The notes under the pieces are model-generated. The model saw only the letters and a program-made list of their open reading frames with translations, did not search any database and had not been told where the DNA came from. From assembly GCF_900089495.1 (NCBI RefSeq), contig NZ_LT605203.1, positions 3,705,528-3,769,527 of the forward strand: a stretch of DNA of 64,000 nt. Reading direction: 5' to 3'. Source of the DNA: Thiomonas sp. X19. Lineage in GTDB: Bacteria > Pseudomonadota > Gammaproteobacteria > Burkholderiales > Burkholderiaceae_C. The position numbers and the translations under genes were made by a program. Below, in pieces: positions 1 to 9,166 of the stretch (positions are counted from its first letter, which is position 1; every line of letters starts with the position of its first letter).

Positions 1-498
1 TGGTTGCTCGGCTCCAGCCTGTTCTCTGCACAACTGGCGGCCGAGCGCGGGCTGCCTTATGCCTTCGCCTCGCACTTCGCGCCTCGCATGCTGCTGCCGG
101 CGCTCAAGCTTTACCGCAGCACATTCCGGCCTTCCGCCGCACTGGCGCAGCCCTATGTCGCCATCGGCGTGCCCCTAATCGCGGCCCCCACCGACGACGA
201 AGCCCACGACCTGGCCAGCAGCACCCATCAGCGTGTGCTCGGCATCATCACCGGGCGTCGGGGGCGACTGCAGCCTCCCGTCCAACATTTCATGCAGCAA
301 CTGCAGCCCCAGGAACAAGCCGCCATTGCCGACTTCCTGGGCGCCGCCGTGATTGGCGGCCCCGACACCGTGCGCGCCGGCTTCAACGCCCTGGCCGAAG
401 CCACGCAAGCGGACGAATTCATGCTGGTGTGCGATGTGTTCGACGCCGACCTGCGGCTGCGCTCGCTGGACATCGCCGCAACGGCAATGCGGGCTTGA
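1..498 (+). CDS. LLM-class flavin-dependent monooxygenase, C-terminal part
   Basis: The reading frame is already open at base 1, so this is the 3' part of a longer gene (165 codons visible). It begins with W-L-L-G-S-S, like the (Y/W)LLGSS strand of bacterial luciferase-like monooxygenases, followed by a conserved A-x-x-x-G-L-P-Y-A-F-A-S-H-F segment. These enzymes use FMNH2 and O2 as TIM-barrel proteins of about 330 residues; the substrate cannot be told. The C-terminal half matches the helix-rich end of the family (GGPDTVRAGF, then a region around FMLVCDVFD). Family assignment is from recognised motifs; the specific reaction is unknown. Confidence 0.8.
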   Translation, partial: WLLGSSLFSAQLAAERGLPYAFASHFAPRMLLPALKLYRSTFRPSAALAQPYVAIGVPLIAAPTDDEAHDLASSTHQRVLGIITGRRGRLQPPVQHFMQQLQPQEQAAIADFLGAAVIGGPDTVRAGFNALAEATQADEFMLVCDVFDADLRLRSLDIAATAMRA

Positions 499-588
499 AG
501 CCAGCGCTTTTGCTTCGGCGCATCTCCGTGACTATGCTGCACAAACGAGCCGAGGCAAACCTGCTGCCGGGCGGCAAGGAGACCAACC

Positions 589-1395
589 ATGGACATGAAC
601 CACTGGACGCGTCGCGACATGCTGTTGATGGCCGGCTGGGCGGCCCTCGCCGGCCTGGGTGACCTAACCCTGGGCACGGCTCAGGCTGCAGACCTCGGCA
701 AACCCCTGGGCGACCTGCTGCCACCCGGATCGGACTTGCTCGCGGCATTGATGCGCAAGTTGGCGCAAGCTCCCTACCGGCGCGACTTCAAGACCGTCCC
801 GATGATGCTCACCGACCCCGACGACTGGGACGCCCAAGCCATACGCGACGTGCTGCGCTATCCCGGCAGCCCGAAAATGGTGTGGCACAACACCGATCTG
901 GCCGGGCCTTGGTTGAACCTGATGCGCCTGACGCTGAACTCGCAAATCTGGTCGTTCAAGCATCCCAACTTTCTGGTCGTCTCGGTCACCCACGGCCCCG
1001 CAGCACTGGCCCTGTTCGACGAATATGCCTGGAAACGCTACGACTTCCCCAAACTCACCAAAGGCAAGTTCAAACGCAACACCTTCATCGACATGCCACC
1101 CGCCGCCTACGCCAACCCGGCCGACTACCAAAACCCCCGAGGCGCCTACTCGGCCAAGGCCGTCAGCGTCACGGAATTACAAAAGCGCGGCGTCGTTTTT
1201 CTCGCCTGCCATGACGGCATCTGGGGCCTTGCCGGACACCTGCACCAGAGAGGCCCGAACCCCGGCAAACTGACCCAGGGCGAACTGGCGGCCGACCTCA
1301 CCAACCACCTGATCCCCGGCGTCATCCTCACACCCGATGTGGTCGGTGAACTTGTCGAGTTGGAACAGGCCGGGTTCACTTACGCGCACAGTTAA
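589..1395 (+). CDS. Tat-exported DsrE-like family protein
   Basis: This encodes 268 aa with an AAGGAG ribosome site at 573-578. The N-terminus has a twin-arginine motif (T-R-R-D-M-L) followed by a hydrophobic stretch and an A-x-A site (TAQA|AD), pointing to Tat export to the periplasm. The C-terminal half has the layout of periplasmic DsrE-like proteins: a buried strand ending in F-L-A-C-H (around residue 205), then a helix ending L-I-P-G-V-I-L-T-P-D-V-V and a final 'E-L-E-Q-A-G-F-T-Y'. The single Cys sits where DsrE-fold proteins often carry a functional Cys, but sulfur transfer is only an inference. It lies 90 bp after the monooxygenase. Confidence 0.5.
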   Translation: MDMNHWTRRDMLLMAGWAALAGLGDLTLGTAQAADLGKPLGDLLPPGSDLLAALMRKLAQAPYRRDFKTVPMMLTDPDDWDAQAIRDVLRYPGSPKMVWHNTDLAGPWLNLMRLTLNSQIWSFKHPNFLVVSVTHGPAALALFDEYAWKRYDFPKLTKGKFKRNTFIDMPPAAYANPADYQNPRGAYSAKAVSVTELQKRGVVFLACHDGIWGLAGHLHQRGPNPGKLTQGELAADLTNHLIPGVILTPDVVGELVELEQAGFTYAHS

Positions 1396-1897
1396 GCCGC
1401 TGGCCCAAACCTGGGACCACCTCGGCAAAACCTGGCCCCACTCCGGCCAGCTTCAGGATTTTTTACGAATCCTCCGCCAGAATGTGGCGGAGGAACGACA
1501 CCGATTCACGTTCCCGGTGAATGTTCGTACGCTATCACAGAACTGACTACATTGCCCCTTTGCGCTACACGGCGTACTTGATCAAACCCTTCCGCAGAAG
1601 CGGAAAGCAGCGCCGTGCGATCCGTTGCACACCACCATCACTCGGCTCAGCGCTGTTCATCCTGATCGATTCTGGATCACCCTGGTCTGCCGACTGGTTT
1701 GCATCTTGCACTCCAATTCATTCGGCGGCTTGACCGCCGCGCCTCGGCGCTGCGTCGAGGCCTGCTTCACACCACTGCACAACTGACCGCGTCGCGCTTC
1801 GATCCTGCTTGCACGAGGGATCGCGGCGACCGCCTTGCCGCATCAGTCAACTGGCAAAGTTTGTTTAGTCCCTCGGCAGATTGCTCGTCATGCCCGT
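1396..1897. other. Gene-free stretch with possible IS-end remnant
   Basis: No convincing gene is seen. Directly after the DsrE-like gene there are repeated blocks of the type CCTGGGACCACCTCGG / CCTGGCCCCACTCCGG (about 1405-1450), reminiscent of the repeated terminal sequences of IS21-family elements, so this may be an IS end remnant (low certainty). A perfect 10-bp stem with a 5-nt loop (TCCTCCGCCA...TGGCGGAGGA) lies at 1470-1494 with no following T-run. The rest, up to the IS3 left end at 1898, shows no recognisable coding signal. Confidence 0.35.
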
Positions 1898-1965
1898 GAC
1901 CTGCCCCGGGATTTTCGGACCATTTAAAACTTGAGATGATGGCTCCCGCCGACAAGGAGGGAGTG

Positions 1966-2229
1966 GTGAGGAAGAGCCGGTTCAGCGAAGAGAAGATGGT
2001 GTCGATCCTGCGGGAGGCCGACCGTGAGCCCGTGGGCGAGGTGGCCAAGCGGCACGGAGTCAGCGAGCAGACGATCTACAACTGGCGGCGGTATTTCGGG
2101 TCGATGGACACGGCCGACGTGAAAAAGCTGCGTGAGCTCGAACAGGAGAACGCGCGGCTGAAGAGGATGGTGGCCGACCGCGACCTTGAGATCGACGTGA
2201 TGAAGGAGATCGCCGCAAAAAAATGGTGA
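1966..2229 (+). CDS. IS3-family transposase OrfA
   Basis: This is the small helix-turn-helix subunit of an IS3 transposase: K-S-R-F-S-E-E-K...S-I-L-R-E-A, then a helix-turn-helix (V-A-K-R-H-G-V-S-E-Q-T-I-Y-N-W-R), then a leucine-zipper-like coiled coil rich in E, K and L. The GTG at 1966 is preferred because AGGAGGGA lies just upstream and homologous OrfA proteins begin K/R-K-S-R-F; an in-frame ATG at 1936 is also open. Its end overlaps the orfB start at 2223. The orf itself looks intact, but the element cannot be autonomous because orfB is damaged. Confidence 0.75.
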   Translation: MRKSRFSEEKMVSILREADREPVGEVAKRHGVSEQTIYNWRRYFGSMDTADVKKLRELEQENARLKRMVADRDLEIDVMKEIAAKKW

Positions 2230-2971
2230 GCGCGCAGGCGCGTCGCGAGCAGGTCCGGTTCGCCATTGGGCGTGGCCTGTCGCAGCGAAGGGCTTGCGCG
2301 CTGCTGTCGGTGGCGAGGTCTGCTTTGAACTACACGTCGAAGATGCTCGAGAAGGATGTTCCGGCGCTGGGCGCGATGAGCGTGCTGTCGGCGCAGTACC
2401 CACGCTTCGGGTCTCGTCGTGTGCACGTGTTTATGGAGCGCCAGGGCTTCGAGATGGGCCATGGTCGGGCGTGGCGGCTGTGGACCAAGGGCAATCTGCA
2501 GGTGCCGCGCAAGCGGCCCAGGAAGCGCGTCGCCGGCAGCAGGCCGCGGCCGTGCACCCCGAAGGGGCCAGGCCAGGCCAGGTCTGGGCTTACGATTTCG
2601 TGCACGACGCGTGCGCCAACGGCGCAGAAGCTCAAGTGCTTCACCGTGATCGACGAGTTCACCAAGGTGAGCCTGACGATCGACGTGGCCGGCTCCATCA
2701 AATCCGGCCGCGTGGTCGAGGTGTTGTCCCAGCTCGTCAGCGTGCACGGCGCACCGCGGTACGTTCGCTCCGACAATGGCCCCGATTCCGGGACGAATGC
2801 CTGAGCCTGGAATGGTTCAGGAATCGCACCGAGGCGAAGGTCGTCATCGAGCAATGGCGGCGGCATTACAACGAGGTCCGGCCGCACAGCAGTCTCGGCT
2901 ACCGGACCCCGAACGAGTTCGTGCAGCAAGGGTGTTCAACTGTGAAACAGGGGGCCGTCGTCCAGGAATGA
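2223..2971 (+). pseudogene. IS3-family transposase OrfB, frameshifted and deleted
   Basis: This is the IS3 integrase-type catalytic subunit (rve fold), broken. From ATG 2223 the frame reads as expected to about 2578. The expected V-W-A-Y-D-F-V-H-D-A-C-A-N-G then appears in another frame, and K-L-K-C-F-T-V-I-D-E-F returns in the first frame, so two compensating indels flank about 2580-2630. At S-D-N-G-P-D-F (about 2778) the sequence jumps straight to R-D-E-C-L-S-L-E-W, losing roughly 38 codons that normally carry the last catalytic Glu region, and a stop follows in the original frame. The C-terminal W-R-R-H-Y-N-E-V-R-P-H-S is present in the shifted frame. Confidence 0.8.
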
Positions 2972-3267
2972 CTGGTCCGATGAACCGTGGCAGGTCACCA
3001 TGGCCTACACCGGCCACACCCCCTGGCATGGCCTGGGGCAGCAACTCATTCCCCACCAACCGCTGGAAGTCTGGCAACGTGCGGCCGGCATGGACTGGCA
3101 CATCGAAGCCTCCCCCGTGCGCTACTTCAACGGCAGCGACGTGCTGCATACCTTTCCCGAGCAACACGTGCTGCACCGCTCGGACAGCCATGCTCCCCTG
3201 GCCGTGGTCAGTTCGCGCTACCAGGTGGTGCAACCCAAGGAGATCCTGGAGTTCTACCGGGACTTGA

Positions 3268-4499
3268 GGAACCGCTGAACAACTCCCTGTTTTCCGCGCC
3301 ACATTGATCTTCCGCCGTTCGGTTTTCATGATGCGGAAGATTTTGCGGAATAGGGGTTGATTTCGGCGAATTCGGAGTGGATTTTCACGGGTTTGCGGGG
3401 TTTCCCCCTTCGTTTTGCGTCCTCAGGACGCAGGTGTGCCTTGCGGGTTCAACAGTTTGCGTTTGGCCAGCGCCAGATTCACCAGCCCGAACAGGCTGTA
3501 CAACTGGGCGGTGTTCTTGGCCAAGCCTTTGTACCGGGCCTTCTTGTGACCAAACAGATTCTTGAGCACATGAAACGCATGTTCCACCCGCGCCCGCACG
3601 CGCGCCTTGGCCCGCTCCAGCGCCTGGATCAACATCTTGTGTTGGCCCTCCGGCAGCTTGTTCACCGTGCTGCGGCGCTGCGCAATCTGCCAGTCCACGT
3701 CTGGGCGAATGGTTCCCTGCTCTTGCGCCTGCACAACCTCCTCACGCTGCTGCGCGCCGGTGTAGCCTGCATCGGCAAACACCTGGGTTTCCTCCCCATG
3801 CAGCACGTCGGCGGTGTGGGCGACATCGCTGGCATGCGCCGGCGTGGTGTGCAGACTGTGCACCAGGCCGCTGTCGGCATCGGCGCCGATGTGCGCCTTC
3901 ATGCCGAAGTGCCATTGGTTGCCTTTCTTGGTGGAGTGCATCTCAGGGTCGCGCGTGCCGGTGCTGTTCTTGGTGGAACTGGGCGCGGCGATCAGCGTGG
4001 CATCGATCAGGGTGCCTTCGCGCATGAGCAGCCCCTGCTGCGCCAAGTGGGCGTTGATCTGGGCGAACAGCGCCTGGGTCAGATCATGGGCCTCCAGCAG
4101 GCGGCGGAACTTGAGCAGGGTGGTGGCATCAGGCACGGCTTCGCAGGAGAGGTCGATGCGCACGAACTGACGCAGGGCCTGGCTGTCGGTGATGGCATCC
4201 TCAAGTCCTTCATCGGACAGGCTGTACCACTGCTGCAGAAAATACATGCGCAGCATGCGCTCCACCCCGACGGGGGGACGCCCGACACGGCCGCTCTTGG
4301 GGTACACAGGCTCGATCACGGCCACCAGCTTCGCCCAAGGCACGACACGCTCCATCTCGCCGAGAAACTTCTCGCGACGGGTGATGCGCTTCTTCATGGC
4401 GTGTTCACTGCTGGAAAAACTGAGTTGGTGCATGGCGGGGCAAGGCTCTGGGGAATGGCTCAATGATGCAAGATGTGGGCCGGATAAATCAGCGGTTCC
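3268..4499 (-). mobile_element. IS5-family insertion sequence with 4-bp target duplication
   Basis: This 1232-bp element has terminal inverted repeats GGAACCGCTGA (3268-3278) and TCAGCGGTTCC (4489-4499). It is flanked by the direct repeat TTGA (3264-3267 and 4500-4503), a clear target-site duplication inside the DUF932 gene. Element plus duplication is 1236 bp, a multiple of three. It contains one apparently intact transposase on the minus strand, so it looks like a recent and possibly active insertion. Confidence 0.92.
3423..4433 (-). CDS. IS5-family DDE transposase
   Basis: This is a transposase of about 336 aa starting M-H-Q-L-S-F at 4433; a later start (M-K-K-R-I-T-R-R-E-K) is possible. 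It has the family's N-terminal DUF772-like region (V-G-R-P-P-V-G-V-E-R-M-L-R-M-Y) and the DDE set: D in L-I-D-A-T-L-I-A-A-P-S-S, D in V-F-A-D-A-G-Y-T-G-A, and E in V-R-A-R-V-E-H-A-F-H-V-L-K. The frame stays open far upstream through antisense DNA with no stop, but that extension has no homology and lies outside the IS. Confidence 0.92.
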   Translation of the reverse strand: MHQLSFSSSEHAMKKRITRREKFLGEMERVVPWAKLVAVIEPVYPKSGRVGRPPVGVERMLRMYFLQQWYSLSDEGLEDAITDSQALRQFVRIDLSCEAVPDATTLLKFRRLLEAHDLTQALFAQINAHLAQQGLLMREGTLIDATLIAAPSSTKNSTGTRDPEMHSTKKGNQWHFGMKAHIGADADSGLVHSLHTTPAHASDVAHTADVLHGEETQVFADAGYTGAQQREEVVQAQEQGTIRPDVDWQIAQRRSTVNKLPEGQHKMLIQALERAKARVRARVEHAFHVLKNLFGHKKARYKGLAKNTAQLYSLFGLVNLALAKRKLLNPQGTPAS

Positions 4500-5186
4500 T
4501 TGACGGAGGTGTCCGGCTTCCAACTCGAAACCGCAGGCGTCTTGAAAGGTGGCAAGAAGTTCTGGGCCTTGGCCAAGACCGGGCAGTCCGTTGTGCTCAA
4601 GGGCAACGACCGCGTCAATGGCTATCTGCTGCTCGCCACGGCTTGCGATGGCACCCTGGCGACCACGGCGCAGTTCACCTCGATCCGCGTGGTGTGCAAC
4701 AACACCTTGCGCATTGCGCTGAATGACAGTGACGGCGCGGTGAAGGTCAGCCACCGCTCCACCTTCGATGCCGACCTGGTCAAGCGGCAACTCGGTATTG
4801 CCGTGTCGAGCTGGGATGGCTTCATGGCCCGGATGAAAGCGCTGGCCGATTGCCCAGTCAGCGACACCCAAGCGGCGCACTTCCTGCACAAGGTGCTGGC
4901 CTCGACCGTGCAAGGCGCTGGACCTCAAGCTCCGGACAAAACCTTCAAGGCGGTGCTGGGCTTGTTCCAAGGGGGTGGCATGGGCGCGGATCTGGCCTCG
5001 GCACAAGGAACCGCCTGGGGCCTGGTGAATGCCGTGACCCAGTATGCCGACCATGAACGCCGGGCTCGTAATGCCGACTACCGGATGGACTCCGCCTAGT
5101 TCGGCCCTGGTGCCCAACTGAAACAGCAAGCTTGGAACGACGCTTTGAAATTCGTCTCCTGAAAGCTTGCCTCCCCGTGCAGTCCC

Positions 5187-5236
5187 AGCCCGGCTCAGAC
5201 CTCCGGCTCTGACCTCCATCGAGCCGGGCTGTTTTC
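5187..5236 (+). terminator. Probable intrinsic terminator between DUF932 and YqaJ genes
   Basis: A perfect 10-bp stem (AGCCCGGCTC at 5187-5196, GAGCCGGGCT at 5221-5230) with a 24-nt loop is followed by GTTTTCTTT. It lies after the natural stop of the DUF932 frame (5158) and just before the YqaJ ribosome site. The long loop makes it weaker than a standard terminator, so it may attenuate rather than stop transcription. Confidence 0.5.
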
Positions 5237-5249
5237 TTTGGAGAAAAGC

Positions 5250-6239
5250 ATGCAACACTTTCAACACCCTGCAACCCCCAGACCGGCCTTGCGCCTGGTC
5301 TCGACCAAAGCTCTCAGCCGGGAGGATTGGTTGGATGTGAGAAAGACCGGCATCGGCAGCAGTGATGCTGCAGCCGCCGTGGGTCTCAACCCCTACCAAT
5401 CCCAGCTCGAACTCTGGCTGGTCAAGACGGGCCGTGACAGCAACCTGCCCAAGGTGGATCCGAACGACGAAACCTCGCCGATGTATTGGGGCACGCTCTT
5501 GGAGCCCATCGTTGCCGCCCACTATGTCAAACGCACCGGCAACAAGGTCAGGCGCATCAACGCCGTGCTGCAACACCCGACCATTCCTTGGATGCTGGCC
5601 AACATCGACCGGGAAGTGCTGGGAAGCACGGAAGTCGCCATTCTGGAATGCAAGACCGCAGGCATCCACGGTGCAAGGTTGTGGAGAGACGGTGTGCCGG
5701 AATACGTGCAACTGCAGGTGCAGCACCAGCTGGCGGTCACTGGCAAGGCTGCTGCCGATGTGGCGGTGTTGCTGGGTGGACAGGAATTGCAGGTTCACAG
5801 GATTCCTCGGGACGAGGCTTTGATGGCCCACCTGCTGCAACTCGAAGCCCAGTTCTGGGCCTATGTCGAAACGGACACGCCGCCACCGGCAGACGGCTCG
5901 GATTCGGCAGGCCAAGCCCTGCAAGCTTTGTTTCCTCAGGACAGTGGGGCCACGGCTGACTTCACCGGTGACGCCCAGCTCAATGGTGTGTTCTCGGACT
6001 GGCTGGCTGTCAGGGTCAAGCTGGAACAACTGGAAGCGCAGGAAAGCCAGTGCAAACAAACCTTGCAGCAATCCATGGGCGAGGCAACCAAGGCTGAGTT
6101 CGAGGCGGGTGCTGTCACTTGGAAAAAGAGCAAGGACAGCTTGACGCTGGACACCGCTGCCTTGCTCAAGGTGCAGCCGGAGTTGTTGTCGCAATACCCC
6201 AAGTCCCGTCCTGGCAGCAGGCGGTTTGTCTTACTTTGA
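5250..6239 (+). CDS. YqaJ viral recombinase family nuclease
   Basis: This encodes about 329 aa of the YqaJ/lambda-exonuclease-like fold (PD-(D/E)XK superfamily), which degrades DNA ends for phage-type recombination. Visible motifs are G-I-G-S-S-D-A-A-A-A-V-G-L-N-P-Y near the N-terminus, M-Y-W-G-T-L-L-E-P-I-V-A (catalytic-helix Glu), W-M-L-A-N-I-D-R, then L-E-C-K-T (the D/E-x-K motif) and V-Q-L-Q-V-Q-H-Q-L. The ATG at 5250 is chosen because GGAGA precedes it by about 5 nt; an upstream TTG at 5238 overlaps that site. It appears intact between two broken genes of the same mobile operon. Confidence 0.85.
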   Translation: MQHFQHPATPRPALRLVSTKALSREDWLDVRKTGIGSSDAAAAVGLNPYQSQLELWLVKTGRDSNLPKVDPNDETSPMYWGTLLEPIVAAHYVKRTGNKVRRINAVLQHPTIPWMLANIDREVLGSTEVAILECKTAGIHGARLWRDGVPEYVQLQVQHQLAVTGKAAADVAVLLGGQELQVHRIPRDEALMAHLLQLEAQFWAYVETDTPPPADGSDSAGQALQALFPQDSGATADFTGDAQLNGVFSDWLAVRVKLEQLEAQESQCKQTLQQSMGEATKAEFEAGAVTWKKSKDSLTLDTAALLKVQPELLSQYPKSRPGSRRFVLL

Positions 6240-6250
6240 AGGAGAAGGTC

Positions 6251-7189
6251 ATGATTGAAGGACTGGCATTGACCCCGCCTGTGCTCGGGCGGGTGTCGAT
6301 TGGCAAGGTGGTGGAGAAGAACGGCAAACGGCTGCCGGAGAAGGATGACGAGTTCACGGTCACGAGCCTGGTGCAGAACAAGGACGGCTGGGTCAATCAC
6401 CCCTTGGATGAAGCGCTGCGCAAAGCCGCTCCCGACAAGAAGCTGCGCTCCATTCCGGTGACGGTGCTGTTTGCCGATCCGGACTTGAGCTTCCGGGCCG
6501 AGTACACGGCGTTCAACAGAACGAGTGGACGGCCGGTGTGTTCGGGTGATGGGCAGACGTGTCGCAGGTGAACAGCGGAAGGCTTGGTCTCTCTGCCTTG
6601 TCCGACGCCGGAGAACTGTAGCTATGGGGAGGCGTTCGGCTGCAAGCCTTATGGCAGGCTCAATGTGCGGATCGATGGGCAGGACGATGACCTGGGCAGC
6701 TTCATCTTTCGCACCACGGGGTACAACTCGATTCGCACGCTGGCGGCCAGGCTGAAGTATTACCAGGCCTTGGTGGGGGAAGCGTTGCCGTGTCTGCCGC
6801 TGGGCTTGAAACTCAGAGCCAAGAGCACGACGCAAAGCCACAGGACGGCGGTGTATTTTGTGGACCTTGTGGTGCGAGAAGGGTTGACGTTGGACGCTGC
6901 GCTGCAAACGGCCAGGCAAGAAGCCGAGCAACGCAAAGCGGGAGGCTGGGACCAGGCTGCACTGGACGAGGCTGCGGCTGACGGGCTTGCCCTTGGAGCG
7001 TTTGAGGACTCGGAGGAAGAAGGCGATGCCGTGGTCGAGGAGTTTTTCCAGGCGACGAACACGGCTGGTAATAGCTCAACCACACCGGGGGGCGTCACAC
7101 CTGTCACACCCGTCACACAGGAAAACGATCGGGGGTCGAGTCTGGCTGAGAAGTTGAAGGCGAAGGCTGAGAGGGTGGTGACGTCATGA
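6251..7189 (+). pseudogene. gp3-like recombination directionality/hydrolase-like protein, nonsense mutated
   Basis: The frame starts at ATG 6251 (GGAGAAGG upstream) with M-I-E-G-L-A-L-T-P-P-V-L-G-R-V-S-I-G-K and runs to G-D-G-Q-T-C-R-R, where a TGA interrupts it (6569-6571). The same frame continues T-A-E-G-L-V-S-L-P-C-P-T-P-E-N-C to TGA at 7189, so this is a nonsense change, not a frameshift. The family (gp3-like, annotated as 'hydrolase or metal-binding protein' in phages and ICEs) has conserved Cys clusters (C-S-G-D-G-Q-T-C and C-P-T-P-E-N-C...C-K-P-Y-G-R-L) on both sides of the stop. The C-terminal tail is acidic and low-complexity. Confidence 0.7.
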
Positions 7190-7233
7190 CAACCCTCAAG
7201 CAAGTTGTCATCGCGGTTGTCATCGCCATGGTC
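7186..7233 (+). pseudogene. 5' fragment of an unknown ORF cut by IS3
   Basis: An ATG overlaps the stop of the previous gene (ATGA at 7186-7189) and starts M-T-T-L-K-Q-V-V-I-A-V-V-I-A-M-V, a hydrophobic start, before the IS3 left end at 7234. This suggests a further gene of the same operon of which only 16 codons remain. No family can be named. Confidence 0.4.
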
Positions 7234-7570
7234 TGAACCGCCCCGGGTTTTGAGGAGGCTCCAACCTTTGAGAAGATGGAGCCATGAACAAGACGAACAA
7301 GTTTTCCCCCGAAGTGCGCGAGCGCGCGGTACGCATGGTCCAGGAGCACCGAGGCGAGTACCCCTCGCTGTGGGCCGCAGTCGAATCCATGGCCCCCAAG
7401 ATTGGCTGCGTGCCACAGACGCTGCTCGAATGGGTCAAGCGCGAGGAAGTCGATACAGGCCAGCGCGACGGCCTGACGAGCAGCGAGCGTGAACGCCTCA
7501 AACAACTCGAGCGCGAGAACAAGGAATTGCGCCGGGCCAATGACATCCTCAAAGCGGCGAGTGCTTTTTT

Positions 7571-8509
<939 letters not shown>

Positions 8510-8548
8510 CTTAAACCAACCAGCCTCCACGAAACCCGGGGCGGTTCA

Positions 8549-8696
8549 GGGCCAGCCCTGCATATTTGTCGGAGACATATTTGACGAACAGCAGGACCAG
8601 CACGTAGTCCTTGTACTGGGAGGCGTCCATGCCCCCGCGCAGCTCGTCACAGCTCTTCCACAGGGAGCTGTAAAGCTCGGATTTTTTGATCGCCAT
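8549..8696 (-). pseudogene. hsdM (type I restriction-modification methyltransferase) N-terminal remnant
   Basis: Reading from 8696 on the minus strand: M-A-I-K-K-S-E-L-Y-S-S-L-W-K-S-C-D-E-L-R-G, then M-D-A-S-Q-Y-K-D-Y-V-L-V-L-L-F-V-K-Y-V-S-D-K-Y-A-G. This is the typical N-terminal helical domain of HsdM. It runs into the IS3 right inverted repeat at 8548 and the rest of the ~500-aa protein is absent. No hsdS or hsdR is found in the window. Confidence 0.85.
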
Positions 8697-8999
8697 GCCG
8701 CACGTTCCAGGAGTTCAGGAGGGTGCTGGGGATGATAGGGGGCGAGGCTGGGGGGTGGGAATGAGCTGAAACGAGATGGACCGTGGGCACGGCCTGGACT
8801 CACCTGCACTGCAGGTTCAATGACCTGAGTCAGCTCGCGACGGTGCTGCGACCACGCAAGGCCAACAGTGATTGGTAGGTCGATCTTGCTGGCTGTGCCC
8901 AGCTGGATTGCTCAAAACCTAGCCGTAAGATCTGACGTAAGATCTTATTTAGCTATATGAAAAATAAGTTATTAAAAACAATAACTTAGATCTTCTAAC
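8697..8999. other. Gene-free stretch outside attL
   Basis: No gene is seen. The right third is AT-rich and contains repeated AAGATCT words (8927, 8938, 8987) and a stem AAGTTATT...AATAACTT (8965-8986). This lies immediately outside the partial tRNA-Ser copy at 9000 and would be the chromosomal sequence that followed the tRNA before integration, or a remnant of an earlier integration. Confidence 0.4.
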
Positions 9000-9059
9000 T
9001 GGCGGAAGCGGTGAGATTCGAACTCACGAACGGTTGCCCGTTGCCGGTTTTCAAGACCG
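9000..9059 (-). repeat. attL: partial tRNA-Ser 3' copy
   Basis: Bases 9000-9028 are identical to the 3' end of the intact tRNA-Ser (34765-34793), and GCCGGTTTTCAAGACCG at 9043-9059 matches its anticodon arm (34808-34824). Between them the variable arm differs in sequence. The copy stops at the anticodon stem and cannot make a tRNA. Confidence 0.88.
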
Positions 9060-9166
9060 CAAACTACTCTTTGTTTTTCAACAACTTATCACGCTAACTG
9101 GAATTTTTGGGACACCACGGGTACACTGCGTACTTTGATGGAAACTCAACGGCAGAGGGCGATTGC

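Larger units (their letters stand above)
1898..2997 (+). mobile_element. Degenerate IS3-family element (IS407-like)
   Basis: The ends are imperfect inverted repeats: TGACCTGCC... at 1898-1923, and its complement at 2973-2997 ending ...GGCAGGTCA (outer 9 bp almost perfect, inner TGGTCCGA perfect). Inside are orfA (intact) and orfB (broken). The flanking bases do not match each other (CCCG on the left, CCAT on the right), so no target duplication remains and at least one flank has been rearranged. The right end stops 2 bp before the ATG of the DUF932 gene, replacing that gene's leader and probably its first codons. Confidence 0.75.
3000..5158 (+). pseudogene. DUF932 plasmid/phage protein, split by IS5 and with amber stop
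   Basis: The N-terminal part (3000-3263, M-A-Y-T-G-H-T-P-W-H-G-L-G) and C-terminal part (4504-5158) belong to one DUF932 (TIGR03299) gene. Removing the IS5 element plus one copy of its TTGA duplication restores the frame across ...F-Y-R-D-L|T-E-V-S-G-F. A second lesion is an in-frame TAG at 5097-5099, after R-M-D-S-A, where homologues usually have Trp; the frame continues F-G-P-G-A-Q-L-K to TGA at 5158. Homologues usually have about 14 more residues before M-A-Y; here the IS3 end sits 2 bp upstream. DUF932 genes often travel with YqaJ-type nucleases in phage/plasmid operons, as here. Confidence 0.85.

Noticed and set aside
3423..6194. A 923-codon minus-strand open frame covering the IS5 transposase and far beyond
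   Set aside because: Only the part up to 4433 is transposase. The rest is antisense to DUF932 and YqaJ coding sequence with no domain, and lies outside the IS ends.
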